Of a stretch of DNA of 64,000 bases, positions 45,019-57,345 are shown in pieces. Below the pieces are notes generated by a model. The model was not told the origin of the DNA. It ran no database searches and worked only from the letters and a program-made list of their open reading frames with translations. The stretch's first letter is position 1, and each line of letters begins with the position of its first letter. Source of the DNA: Cycas panzhihuaensis (Eukaryota; Cycadophyta); assembly GCA_023213395.1 (NCBI GenBank), contig CM041465.1, forward strand, positions 127,107,741 to 127,171,740, written 5' to 3'. A program made the position numbers and the translations under genes.

Positions 45019-46900
45019 CTAGGAGAAGACTCTATTTTAGCTCATCCTTATAAACACATACATAAACAAAAAAAATCAAATGATTTACAAATGACCTTCT
45101 AAAACTTAAAATCATCACTCATAGTTAAAATCCCTATGCAACTCTAATTGTCTTAGCTTGCAAAATTATAAATTATCGGGTATTAAATTTGTTCATGATA
45201 AAGAATAAATACCCCATTTCAAAAATGGATGATGTCATCGATGAACTTGATGATGTAACATTCTTTTCAAACATCGATATGTAATCTAGTTATTATCAAA
45301 TCCCTATCAGAATAATTGATTCTAAGAAAACATCTTTCAAGATACAACGAGGATTGTATGAATTTAAAGTCATGCCCCTTGGCCTCATAAATGTTTGAGC
45401 AACATTTTAGGCCACAATGAATAAGGTACTTATTCCTTTTATATGTAAAATCATCATGGTTTTTTTCAATGACATTTTAGTATATAGGAAGTGTTAGCAA
45501 CATCATCTCAATCATTTAGATAAGGGACTGGGAGCCTTAAGTTAGAATTAGTTGTTTGTCAAATTAGCTAAGTTCCATTTTGGCTAATAAGCACTCAAGT
45601 ATTTAGGTTTCATTATTTCCATACAAGGCATTTGTATGGACTCTAATAAAATTTAAGTCATCTTAAATTGGCCAACACCATCTCAATCATTGCTCTCTAA
45701 GTGTTTTTGGGACATAATAGTTTTTATAGATACTATATTCAACAATATTCATCCCTAGCTACCCCCAATCACTGATCTCTATAAAAAGAATTCCTTCTAT
45801 TAGTCAAAAGCATCCATTACTTCTAACACTATATTGGCAATACTTGATTCTTTTTAAACCCATTCAAACTACATTATGGTGCATATGGATTAGGTATTAG
45901 TGCTATCTTAGTACATGATAAATGACCCATGGCATTTAAAAGTAGAAAACTTAATCTTTGAGATTAAACCTACTAGACTTGGAATGAAGAAATGTTAGTT
46001 ATTCTTTATGCCTTAGAAAAATGGCGATAATATCTTTATGGCAATAAATTTGTAATAAATACCAATCATCAGAGCCTCACATATCTCTTGTAACAACCTA
46101 CCTTATCAAAATTGCAATAATAATGATTCATAAAAATTGAAGATTTTCATTTTGACATCATATATAAAAATTGAAAAATAATATGGTGGCTAATGGCTTA
46201 TCTAGTAAATATGAACAATAGTAGTGTTGTATAATTTTCACAACACTTCTTATATGGATCAATCAACTATATTCTGAATGTGATAGTGCTAGGCTTCCTG
46301 AATGCCATCAAGGAAAAGCTCTTCCAAAATGGTTACTACATGGGGATATATTATTATGGAAAGGTCAAATCTACTTATGTTAATCTTTGTCTTTGAAAAT
46401 TAGCATCCTCCAGAAAGGACATGCAACACCATACTCTATGCATTTAGATTTTGATAAAACTTATGATTGTATTAGACCATTTCACTGGTTAGGGAAAAAA
46501 TCCAATATTCAACACTTCATTCTATCGTATGATATTTGTCAATGGAAAAATGTGGAGACAACATCTATAGGTAAAGATGTTATTTTGGTTATTATGGATA
46601 TCCTAATAAAATATCAATATTTTATTCCACTACATATCACAAAATTTGTAGTTCAAATTCTTGACTTATTTCTAAAGATAATCCCTCACCTCTGTGTATT
46701 TCCTCAAACAATTATCAACAATTGAGACTTATATTACTTATATTTTAGATATGCTTAGTGATTGAATTCATAGGAAATTTTAGATACTTGTACCAAATGG
46801 TTATAAACATGAACAATAAAAGAGTATCAAATGAAATGACAACCACTTTTTCATAATAATACCACCTAAAAAAGTGAAGACATCTTCCAAAAATTCCTTA
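45019..46900 (+). pseudogene. Plus-strand chromovirus RT, RNase H, integrase fragment (left copy)
   Basis: RT reads DDVTFFSNIDM-stop-SSYYQI (near 45245), LYEFKVMPLGLINV-stop-ATF (near 45355), the catalytic FFNDILVY (first Asp is Asn) and KLAKFHFG (near 45565). RNase H has MAFKSRKLNL and YALEKWR-stop-YLYGNKFV (near 46005). The integrase (open 46387-46725) has CDIC as YDICQW, then GKDVILVIMDILIKYQYFIPL and PHLCVFPQTII. The zinc and core parts are too close, so a stretch between them is deleted. Positions 45019-46446 are duplicated at 59414-60878, including stops. Confidence 0.85.
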
Positions 46901-48036
46901 ACCTTCCCATGCTTTAAGAGCAAAGTATTTCAAAAGGGTAGGGACTTATTTCAAACTTTACTATTGATTATAATTATAATTATTATAAACCACTCATTTA
47001 ATAGACATGACCTGAGGTTGTGACTTATTGAAAGGGCATGTAATAGATGTTTATATGGATATATAATAATGTACATTCATTATAATTCTTCAAATCAATA
47101 TATATTTCCTATAGATCTAACAATCACATATCCTTTGTTCAATTCTAATAGTGGAGGTGAGATCCACTATAACCCTTATGCGCTTCACTAAGTTGTATAA
47201 TTATGATGTTACTATCTTTACCCAATCTAGGAAAAACTCCCCTTTCAAATATTTTGAAATTATGAATGCATGACTTAAGTCTAGTTAGGAATTGTCACTA
47301 CATCCAAACTCCTATGATAAGAGAGAAATCCAAGGCTTTAAATCATCCTTAAAGAAATTGGATTGAAGCCCTTACCTTTTCACTTTTATCATGCTTACCA
47401 TTCAAATTCACATATGTGTCTTTGATAATTGGCATCTTTACAAGACTTATAATTCTCTAAGATTTACTATTTTAATTAATTAATAGTGAGAAAGATGGGA
47501 AATTACTTGAAATTCATTTACAGTTCCTTTCTTCTATATAATATGATTATTGCTTTCTTTGCACCTTGGCTTATTTAGATTGAAACAGTAAATGTAAGAG
47601 GTTGATATCATTATTTAATTTAGTCTTCATCATGTTGCATGCATTATGCCGGTATTCAATTTGTTCATTATTAGTTTGTGCATGTCAAGAAACAATCGAA
47701 TCTTGTTATTCCACATATATATATGGCACATATGTAAATAAAAAATTAATACAAATGTTCTAATGAAACCCCTCTTAGGCATAAGCACAAGAATCATATT
47801 TTATAGTCCTTCCTTTTATGAGTGATCAAATTGTTGAATGCACTCCCACATTCATATCTCCTATATAGCCTCTTCTCACAAAATGTTTATTTTGTCTTTA
47901 CCTTTCAAATAAACACCTCTCATATGATTTAGTTTTATATATACTTTGTTTTATTTTTCTTTTATATTATTTTTGCAAATACCTTTCATGTAAAATACGT
48001 CTCCCATATAACTTCCTCTTGCAAGGTCTCTTCTTA
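46901..48036. other. AT-rich interval containing repeat family R, copy 2
   Basis: No gene is visible. The part ~47380-47460 matches 54465-54550, and ~47500-47790 matches 42990-43230, all in direct orientation. Together with the copy at 42.95 kb it flanks the chromovirus fragment at about 4.5 kb spacing. Confidence 0.5.
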
Positions 48037-48231
48037 CAAGTGCCTCCACTTCTTCAAAAATACTTTGAACTTGATCCTTTCTATAGGAAAATACTTATAT
48101 GTGGAGTTTTCATTATAGGGCATTTTATAGAAAGTTATTCTTTCTTTGCTTCTTTCATAAAGGTCTAGTCTTATAAAATTTCCTCTTGCATCAGTGACGA
48201 AACTAATGACTTTAAAAGGACTCCTCCTTAT
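48037..48231 (-). pseudogene. Unassigned 65-codon open block
   Basis: The minus strand is open from 48231 to the stop at 48034-48036, with a plausible protein composition (SPFKVISFVTDARGNFIRLD, KERITFYKMPYNENSTYKYF). Similar composition continues past the stop. No start codon or family is recognised; it is probably an internal piece of a dead element. Confidence 0.4.
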
Positions 48232-49040
48232 ACTATTCTTGAATGGTCTTCTATCAATTATTTATATTTAATTCTATCATTGTATACATTTCTAAGGTCA
48301 ACAAAATAAGACTCCTAAGGTAACTACAAGTGAAAATAAATAAGTACCATAGGTGATTTTGTTTGAGGTTGAGGAAAATTACCATGAAACACTAGTAGCA
48401 TTCACACAAATCTTCCATTAGTTAGTTTATTTACCAATCAAGAATACTAAACAAAGTAACTAATGCTAGACTTATATGAACAATCCTCCAATATCTTTGA
48501 CTGCCTTTGTAATAGTTGAATAGAACTTGAGTGCTATAATCAAGATATATTACGTGGATTTCTATCAGTATTATGTACGCCTAACTAACTTAGATTTACA
48601 TGGCATTCTTGCAAGGAGATCTACCACTCCCCAGGTAAGTGATAGAGCCCATCTAACAAGAAAAAATTACTCTTGAGCATGATAGGTTAACTTGACCCTT
48701 TAGGTTCTAAAAAACATTTGGGATTTAAAACCTAGCCATGGGTCTGTCTTTCTAAGTGGTCTTCTCTTTTCTTAAACTACATCATTCTATATTAACTTTC
48801 ATTTCATATGTTCTTTTGAAAACTCAATCAGTTAAGATCTTTATAAGGCTATGCCACATATAGTTTTTACTAAGAAAAAAAATGGATAATTATAGTTTAA
48901 CTTCATTATAGAGCAAAGTCTAGTTTTAACTCATAGAGAAGTTTAGTTACTTTATGCTTATTATGGAGCATTATTCTAGTTCATACTCATAGAGTGGTAT
49001 GTTGTAGTTTAAGCTCATTATTAAACTTGATAGTTTTAAC
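48232..49040. other. AT-rich interval, nothing recognised
   Basis: Short phrases about tagtttaa/ctcatta recur at 48890-49035, giving a loosely repetitive stretch. No coding frame or termini. Confidence 0.4.
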
Positions 49041-50245
49041 CAATTCTACAATAAGGTCTTTAGGATAAATAAGAACTCGGTTATATCCAAGAAACTTATT
49101 AACGAGGGATAATACCCTATATCCTATGATGTAAGTAAGAAACCAGTCATCAAAGTATAGAGGATAGAAATCCTAAGGTGTGCTTCTTGGAGTGGTTAAT
49201 ATTCTTTGAGGAGCCACATCAAGATGTATTTTCCATAGGTCCCTATAATATTAGGTGAAACTAAGAGGCAACTCATTAAAGAGTCCTTTGGAATGATTAC
49301 TCTCCTTACGAGTGGAGTTTGATAGAATCTTAGGCTTTCCAACTAGTTTTAAACTAAGAAGAATTGATTCCCCCAATAGTATTTGATTCTATATTAACAA
49401 TATCAAGACAAACTTCACTTAGAAGTTTATTCCCATAGAAAGGATTAAGTTCAAAATACTCTAGCTAGATTTAGTATTCGATGCATGAAACTTAAGATAC
49501 TTGGCTAGATTTTGCATACTCTGTTTATTATAATGTAATTTCCTTGTATCCTCTTGATGAGTACATATATCATGAATAATCTATCTAATCCAAATGGCTT
49601 CTAAGACTACTAAAACTACAATCTTATACTCTTATCCAATTAAGAATAGTAACATTTAGTTTCTTCTCACTACTCCACATAACAAAAGCTAAATCTAGAC
49701 TAAAATTGTAGGCAAATATAGAACTTATGTCATTAGTGCCTCATATCCAATCTAAATTTGTATAGTTGACTAGATTAAAGTTGACATTATAAATAAAATC
49801 CAATTCATAATATAATGTTCCTCATAAATATCTAAGAATTCTCTTTGTAGCTAACCAATAACTCTATTTTAGGGTTGTCATGAATGGATACTAAATACAC
49901 CAACCCCATCTTAATTATATATAAGGGTTAAGGTGTTACTTGCATCTAAATCCATATGACCTTATTTCACCTCAGGTGAAAGATTAGTGCTAGAGTCAAT
50001 GCTAAAATCTAACTTATAGACTAGGTCCTTCTATGGATAAGAAAAGCCCTACACCTAAATAATAAGAGAGCTAAGACAATATTTGTAAATATAATCTAGT
50101 ATACAATTTTAGGTTGGATGAGAATAGTATATAGTCCTAACTAATGTAAGAATTATAGCCTACAAGTTTAGGGATTTACAATTTAATGTACAAATTCCTT
50201 TCATATGGAGGACATTAATGCATGAAACCAAGAAACTTATGCCTA
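49041..50245 (-). repeat. Inverted repeat, left arm (~1.2 kb)
   Basis: Read as reverse complement it matches 51305-52573 along its length, for example ACTAAGAGGCAACTCATT, GAGTGGAGTTTGATAGAATC, AATCCAAATGGCTTCT, GGGTTGTCATGAAT and TTCCTTTCATAT. Identity is perhaps 70-80% by eye. No protein is recognised, and the right arm's position before a PBS suggests LTR sequence. Confidence 0.85.
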
Positions 50246-50250
50246 AACCT

Positions 50251-50254
<4 letters not shown>

Positions 50255-50345
<91 letters not shown>
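50255..50345. repeat. (CT)n microsatellite, 91 bp
   Basis: About 45 uninterrupted CT units lie at the inner end of the left inverted-repeat arm. Confidence 0.98.
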
Positions 50346-50347
<2 letters not shown>

Positions 50348-51304
50348 GTAATGAACTAATTAAGGAAAGGAGGAGAAAAAAATAATTGACTAATATGTTT
50401 CATCTATGACCTCCTCTTACCTCTCTTCATCTTCTTCTTAATTTGCTCCACCAACTTGAATATTTTCTCTTTCACTTACACTCTCATCATCTCTAGGCTA
50501 CCTTGGCCCTTAGTCTTATGTCAATACTTGTATAATACCTTTAATCACTCTTACTAATTTTTTCATATCCTTATAAAGACTGACATATCTTGCCCTTATT
50601 CTTATAGCTTATCCTTAAGCTTTTCCACTTGAAAACCTTTAAACTTTGTTAGTTTCTTTGAATAAAATAATGTAATCCTTTAATTATTGACTTCAAATCT
50701 CAACTCTTTAGAGGTTTAGTATAGTTGTAACACCAATGAACATAGTAGGCTATAGAAGAACCTGACCACTTATAAAAAGATAGATCCCATTGTGGATGAT
50801 ACGACCTTATTAATATTAATGACCTATCTCACATGAATGTGAGTTAATTTGTCAGTGCCCATATTTAACTTTAATAAGCCTCAAGTTAAATAGAGGCCAC
50901 CACTCTTAATAGGATAAATAAGATTCACTCAACTCTTAATAGGACAAGTAAAATTCACTCAACTCTTCAAACTACATTTATGAGCATATAGTTGAGATAA
51001 TTACCCTCTACCAGACCATTTAGAATACAAATTGAAAAACTAGACTCATATTAGGGCACAAAACTATTTCTCTTATCCAGTGATAAAATCTAGGTAGAAA
51101 GAAGATATGCCCCTTATTAGTGAGAGAAGAAGCTACATGAAAGAGGCTATAAGAACAAAAAATAATTTACTATAATGTATATATATGTAATTTATATTGA
51201 ATAAAAGTAGAATAAAAGCTTATCCTAGAGTTAAGCCTTTAGCCCAATAGATTCATGGTATTAACTATTGAAGTTGGAGTAGCTAGTACAACCATGGTCT
51301 AATT
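50346..51304. other. Spacer of the inverted repeat
   Basis: A basic Lys/Arg-rich minus-strand reading (near 50400-50480) hints at a gag remnant but is not convincing. It contains a 30-bp tandem duplication at 50902-50961 (unit starting ACTCTTAATAGGA) and a ~115-bp segment 51078-51190 that recurs at 53876-53995. Confidence 0.5.
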
Positions 51305-52573
51305 ATGTAGTTTCTTTCTTTTATGCATTAACATTCTCGATATGAAAGGAATTTATACATGTAATTGTTATTTCCTGACACTAGCTAGGAATATATACAA
51401 CTTGCATCCAAAATGAAATTGCATATTAGATTATATTTAGAGATATTCTCCTTACTCTCTCATTCTTTAGGTGTAAGATTTTTCTTAGTTAAAGAAGGGC
51501 CTAGTCTATAAGTTAAAATTTAACATTAACCTTAGCTCTAATATTTTACCTGAAGTGAAATATAGTCATGCCAAATTTTGACTAGGCCATTAGTTGGTAG
51601 TTATTTCAACTATGCATGGTTAAGAGAGCTGAGCGAGTACTATATATCTTTTTTAGAGTAACTTTTATCCATTGCATTCCACCTTAAAGATTTTATTATA
51701 TAGAGTTAAATGTGAGCAACACCATAGCCCTATATATACTTATGATGGGACTAGTGTTTTATGTCTTTATTCATGACAACCCTGAAGTAAAGTTAGTGGT
51801 TAATTACAAAGAGAATTCTTATACACTTATGGTGAATATTATAGTATGGATTATAGTTTATTGATAATGTTAACCTCAATCTAGTCCACTATACAAATTC
51901 ATATTAGATATAATACACTTATAATAGAAGACACATATTTATATACCATTTTAGTATTAATATAGCTTTTGTGATGTGAGGTAGTAAGAAGCAACCAAAT
52001 TTTGCACTCTTCTTACCTAAAAAGTGGTATGAGGTTGTTATTTTAATAGCCTCAGAAGCCATTTGGATTAAATAGATTCTTAATTATATGTGCATTCATT
52101 AAGAGGATACATCAACATTACACTGTGATAATTAGAGTATACTAAATCTAGCTAGAGTATTTATAACTTGAACATTCCTATAGGAAATAACTTTTATGTG
52201 GACTTTGTGTTGATTCTATTAGTATGGAATCAAATATTGCTGGGGTAAATAATTCTTCTTAGCTTTAAGCTAGTTTGATAGCCTAGGATTCTATCAAACT
52301 CCACTCGTGAGGAGAATAGTCATATCAAGTAAATCTTCAATGAGTTGCCTCTTAGTTTCACCTAGTATTATAGTGGGTTGAGGTAAATAAGTCTTGATGT
52401 GGCTTCTTAAAGAATATTAACCATTCTAAGGGGCATGCATTAGGATTTCTTGACTTTACATTTTGATGATCAATTTCTTACTTATACAATATAATTAGGA
52501 TACTGTCCCTTGTAGATAATTTTCTTAGATAAAACTGAGTTCTTATTTGTCTTAATGACCTTGTTGTAGAACT
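51305..52573 (+). repeat. Inverted repeat, right arm (~1.27 kb), probable LTR part
   Basis: Reverse complement of 49041-50245. About 265 bp downstream comes a PBS (52839-52850), so this arm is probably U3/R of an LTR running to ~52838. The LTR start is not resolved. Confidence 0.8.
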
Positions 52574-52838
52574 ACTAAAATGGCTTGGTTCATGATTTAT
52601 GAGGCAAAGTATAATATAGTTGGTATTTTGTGGTGGTTTCCATACATAGTAAAGTTGTGTCTTATAAATATGCACTGAATGTACCATATCAAAATATACT
52701 AATAATGTTGTATATCATGAAGTTATAACGTTATCCTCATGCTAATCTAAGGTAACTTAAGGCTACCATTGTGATCTTGGTGTCTATTTGTTTATTTCAC
52801 TTATGCATTACTATTTTCTATCAATTTATTTTTATACA

Positions 52839-52850
52839 TGGTATTAGAGC
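52839..52850 (+). other. Primer-binding site, one C>T change
   Basis: TGGTATTAGAGC follows TTTTATACA, a plausible LTR end. The intact form is TGGTATCAGAGC. Confidence 0.65.
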
Positions 52851-53875
52851 CATTATGAGAAGTAAGCTACATTACAAGTCTTTTATTCTATATGATTTTT
52901 ATTTGCTAAAATTATGTAATGATGGTTTCATAAAGCTTATTTGTTAGTTGTACATGGTATATTATTTCTATTATTTTAGGGTTTAAAATAGAAACCCTAA
53001 CCTTAAATGTGAGAAAAAAAAGTTTGAGTACTACTTGCAGTTCACTTTTAGGAGTATAAATGAAAAAAATTTAAAAAAATAATTATGAGTTTGAGTTGAT
53101 TAAGACTATTCTATAAATTTTAAGTGGTTATATAGTAAACACTTCCTCTTGTAGACACATGTATACCAATGCTAATGTGAGTAGAGGGATAAAAGAGAAT
53201 TTGAGACTAGATAAAGAGGATGTATGCAAGCATTAAGACAAATAAAGAGGGGACAAAAAAATAATTAAGTTATGGTAGCATCTAGCCAAAATATAAAATA
53301 GAATAATTAAACAAACATGAAAGCAACTATGTCATAAAGGAAAGAAATCAAAACTAACTAATTAAAGCCTCCTTAAAAGGAGCAAATGATACTCAAGAGA
53401 GGTCCTAAGAACTAGAAGGACCACCAGGGTAGTTGTGCCTTAAATGATGGCAAATCCTATGAGCTTATCTTAAGAATTCTAATATCTTAAAGATGAATGA
53501 CCTCTACCTATTCCACCCTCCTAATGCCACTACACATCAACTCAATCTAAATCAAGGAGGATTGATAGGAGGTGAGATAAAGAAGGAATTAGATGATTGG
53601 ATTAACTTAATCATGGATAAGTTGATGAGGATTACTTGTTCTAGTGAAAACTTGCCCATGAATATAAGATGTCTAGAAGATGTTGCATCCAATTTCAATA
53701 AATATTTGTGACTATTAGAAGAGAAGTAGATAGATGAAACTATTCTTAATGAGGTGTATGGTGCTTATTCAATTCTCCTGATTATATAATATTAGGATAA
53801 TCTTCTATTATTAAATCATTCAAAGCATAGCAAAGACACGACCTAACCTTAGGTGCAAGGTTATCCTCCTCCGTT
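52851..53875 (+). pseudogene. Leader and possible gag start of the element behind the right arm
   Basis: After the PBS there is ~640 bp without frames, then a 72-codon frame at 53493-53711 (MNDLYLFHPPNATTHQLNLN, GEIKKELDDWINLIMDKL). Its location 650 bp after a PBS fits a gag N-terminus, but no gag motif is recognisable, so this is inference. The sequence after 53876 repeats 51078-51190. Confidence 0.4.
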
Positions 53876-54730
53876 AGTGATAAAATCTAGATGGAACTTC
53901 AAGTAACCCCTCCTTCGGCACATGTAAAGAACCTACCATAAATGAGACTACAAGAGCAAAGATCATAATCTAATGTAAATATATACACGTGAATTTAGAT
54001 ATACGAAGCAAGTTAATCTAATCTAAGTGCACAACTATAATGTGGTCAATTATACTTATTCTTTGTTTTCAATTCCTACTAAATAGAAATATTTATCTAT
54101 TTATTAAATCCACACCCATTTGCATGTTTTTTACTCAATACTAAAGTATTGAATCATGACCACCTCTAGTCTTTTTTTTGTGATTGTCTAAATTATATGC
54201 AATTAAAATATGCTTACAATTTGACCACTTTTAATTCTCTAATATGTTATATTATAATAATCATTCAAGTGTATCTTTGCATGGCTATGAGATTTACTTA
54301 AAATTTTATATTTTAAACCCTTGATTATTTCTTATACCTTAGTTATTGTTATATGTTTAATAATTGATTTCAGTTAACTCGGGGCATGCAAAAATCTTTG
54401 GCATAAATCCAATTTTTGTTAGACCATATTATTATATTTGTCCTACCTTTTATTTAGCTTTTAAATAAATCTTATCATCCCTACCATTCAAATTTACTTT
54501 TGTGTCTTTAGTGAGTTACATTTTCATAAGACTTCTAATTATATGAGCATTATTATTCTACTTAATTAACTAATTAAATAAATAGCTCTCATTATAAGGC
54601 TAATTAAGATCTAATGTATGAATATTGGAGAAGAGAAAGTGAGTGTAATAACTACTTGTTTTGGTCTAGCAATAGTTAAATGTACAGAATATTTTTATCA
54701 ACAATAACATAGGAAATAGAACCATATATT
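53876..54730. other. Repeat remnants, no gene
   Basis: 53876-53995 repeats 51078-51190 (gtgataaaatctag, gaagaacctac/gaagaagctac phrases). ~54465-54560 belongs to repeat family R (match to 47390-47460). The rest is AT-rich without features. Confidence 0.5.
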
Positions 54731-54739
54731 ATATACTGT

Positions 54740-55347
54740 CAACACCCTATGCTAAGGTGAAGAGGGCAGCCTATTAGAAAAAGATTTAATCTTTCATGCA
54801 CAAACGTAAAATAAGAAAGGCTCCAAAGAATAAAAAGAGTCATTTTACTTCAAATTCCATTCTATTCCATTCAATCTACCAAAAGATAGTCTAAAATTAT
54901 ATTTATATAAGTGAAAGCAGTAAGTCTACAAATTTCTAATCCTAACCCTAAAAACTCCTCAATTATGTAAAATAATATATAATCTCATGTTTCTAAGTGA
55001 AGTCCTACTACGAAAAACTAGACCACTAAGGAACATTATATTAAAGTGAAAACTAGTCGAAAATTAACTAGTATTTTTAGATATACAAAATAAATCTCAA
55101 ATTTTAGGCATTTTTAGAACATTTTTTAATACGTATACTCTAGACCTACGATAGGCCTTTGGCCCTACCCTATGACATTTTCACCTACTCTACTTGAATA
55201 GACCTTTGATTTGGCACTAAAAGGACTAAATTTTGACCACCAAGTTAAAAGTCATGCTTCAATTAATAAACCCCATAATTTAGATCAAAGTAACTAAAAA
55301 AGTGAAAAATAGATGGAGTTATGATGAAGGTCTAGATGTTCCCACAT
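54740..55347 (-). repeat. Gypsy-D 3' LTR, outer end approximate
   Basis: On the minus strand a purine stretch (TTAGGGAGGATGA) after the integrase tail is followed by TGTGGGAACATC, a likely LTR start near 55347. No second copy is present, so the end near 54740 (GTTGACA region) is a guess. Confidence 0.5.
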
Positions 55348-55389
55348 CATCCTCCCTAAGTTAAAATTAATTCTTTCCCTACAAGTTAT

Positions 55390-57345
55390 TATAATAAATT
55401 CCTCACCATTTGTCAAGATTCAACTGCTTCAGTTTTTCTTTAGTGATCCAAGTATTATCTACTTATGGCAAACCTTTCCACTACATTAGATACTTGTTAT
55501 AATTTTCTTATCATATACTTCTTATATTCATATTTAATATCTACTTATTTTCTTCTCACTTCTTCCTTGATATTTGGGGCTCCCAACTTACTACTTTGCT
55601 TTCATAATCTACTCCTTCATCACTTTCATGATATGTATATAAATCTGAAACATTAAAAATAAAAGAGATATCAAAGTATTTAGGAAGATACACCTCATAT
55701 GCATTATCATTAATCCTTTTTATAATCCAACATGGCCCAACCTTTTTGTATTTGAACTTGTTATAGGTCATATGGGGTAATCTATCTTTCCTTAAGTAAA
55801 CCATTACTAACTCACTTTCTTCAAATACCTTATATGTATGGGTCATGTCTATTACTTCCTTGTACCTTTTATTATAATCCTATAAATTTTCTCTTACCTC
55901 CTCATAAACCTATTATATATGCTCTGTATAAGCTTTTACATTGTCACTCATATTTTTTCCAATAGTTAGGTGTACTAAATCTAGTACACACTTGAGGTTT
56001 TTACCATACATAACTTGAAAATATGACTTATGTGTTAACCTATTTACAGAATTATTATATGTAAATTCTATGTGGGCTAATGTTAAATCTTATTGTTTGG
56101 CCTTCTCCCAAATAATGCACCTTAGTAAGTCTTTCAAACTTTTATTTACCATTTCAATATACCCATTATTCTGTGGGTGGTAAGCATTACTATATTAGAG
56201 TTTTATTCCCAACTTCTTCTATAGAGTCTTCTTGAAATAACTTAAGAACTTTATATCCCAATCTGAAGGGATAGTCTTAGGAATTCCATGTAACCTTGCA
56301 ACCTCTTTAAAGAATAAATATATTGTTAGATATATGAAAACAATTATGAGGAGACTAAAATTTTAGACTATTTTCAACATAATTTTCCCTACTAATCTTT
56401 TCTCGAGGGGGTGGGGGGGGGGGGGGGCTTTCCCCCCCACTAGTGTCACCAAGGGGTCTAAGGAGGGTAGTGATAGAAATGGAGCCACTCCTAGTAGGGG
56501 TTCAGGGGCAGTGCCTCTGAAGCAAAAAGATAGGGGTTCAAAACCTATTAAATTGTAAAGGGAATCTAGGCCATTCATTAAAAAAAACCTAGTCATACGG
56601 CTACGATTGATGTACCTTCTTATATAACCTATTTTAGGGTAATTATATCGTATTGTATTGTATTGTATCATATTACGAGTGGATGGTTATTGGTTATTAC
56701 TAGTATAAGAATTCTATGGTGATTGCATTTATAAATCTTTCATTCTTAACTAATAAAGATCGATGCCTTTCCTATGTAGATGTTTCACTAGCACTCTACT
56801 AGGGTTTTACCATGTTAAATTTTATGTACTACATAATGTGTATGCTTTCTTGTGTATGTTGAATGGTCTCTAGTTTTATATACTTGTATTTATTATAGTC
56901 CCGAATCCTTGTTATTATTGCAAAATAGATAGATCTTGGTGGTTGATTTTGGTTATGTAGAACTAGGTTTACTCAATATATGTTATCCTAAGAGAATCAT
57001 TTTGTCTCTTTCATGCAATAAAATGAACCATTTTTGAAAAGTGATAAATGATAACAAAAATTAAATCATTATCTCTTTGTATATGTGGTAATCCCAAAAC
57101 AAAGTTTGTGCTTAAGTATATCTATGGTTTTTAAGGTACTAGTAAGGACATATATAAGTCAGTATTATATGCATGTCCCTTGGCCATTTGGTGTGCCCTC
57201 TAGTGTGCTACAAATCTCACTACATCACTCTTTATTTAAAACTAAAAATATTTTTCTATTATTAGAGTCATGGTCTTATTTCAGCCAAAATGCCCTTTAA
57301 GACCTTAATTATAAAACTCTCATATGATGTTCTTTCTCATGGAGT
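55390..57345 (-). pseudogene. Gypsy-D integrase with chromodomain-like tail, split by a solo LTR
   Basis: Minus strand, N to C: GLKGHFG-stop-NKTM (zinc region, ~57290), AHQMAKGHAYNTDLYMSLLV (~57180), TNFVLGLPH, FSKMVHFIAC (~57020). After the solo LTR it resumes with [16 protein letters not shown] (~56290), AYHPQNNGYIEMVNKSLKDL (catalytic Glu kept; ~56170) and the open frame 55556-55846 with LRKDRLPHMTYNKFKYKKVG and NAYEVYLPKYFDIS. A WKGLP...TWITKEKLKQL stretch at ~55400-55460 resembles the C-terminal chromodomain. Stops are frequent. Confidence 0.87.
56324..56975 (+). mobile_element. Solo LTR (652 bp) of a copia-type element, TSD atatat
   Basis: It begins TGTTAGATATATG and ends TACTCA, flanked by ATATAT at 56318-56323 and 56976-56981. 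Joining the flanks restores the Gypsy-D integrase sequence. There is no internal region. Strand follows similarity of its start (TGTTAGATAT) and GC-rich hairpins to the Copia-3 LTR. It contains a 15-base G run (56413-56427) facing a C7 run, the hairpin TTCAGGGGCA/TGCCTCTGAA (~56500-56521) and a GTATT repeat at ~56650-56668. Confidence 0.85.

Noticed and set aside
46387-46725. 112-codon open frame as a separate gene
   Set aside because: It is the integrase of the 45-kb chromovirus fragment (DICQW, GKDVILVI...KYQYFIPL), with a deletion between zinc and core regions.
53493-53711. 72-codon open frame as a host gene
   Set aside because: Location ~650 bp after a PBS and lack of any known domain make a retroelement remnant more likely.
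56405-56437. G-run followed by C-run as a terminator or telomeric/G-quadruplex site
   Set aside because: A single homopolymer run inside a solo LTR; no telomere repeat, and terminator logic of bacteria does not apply.
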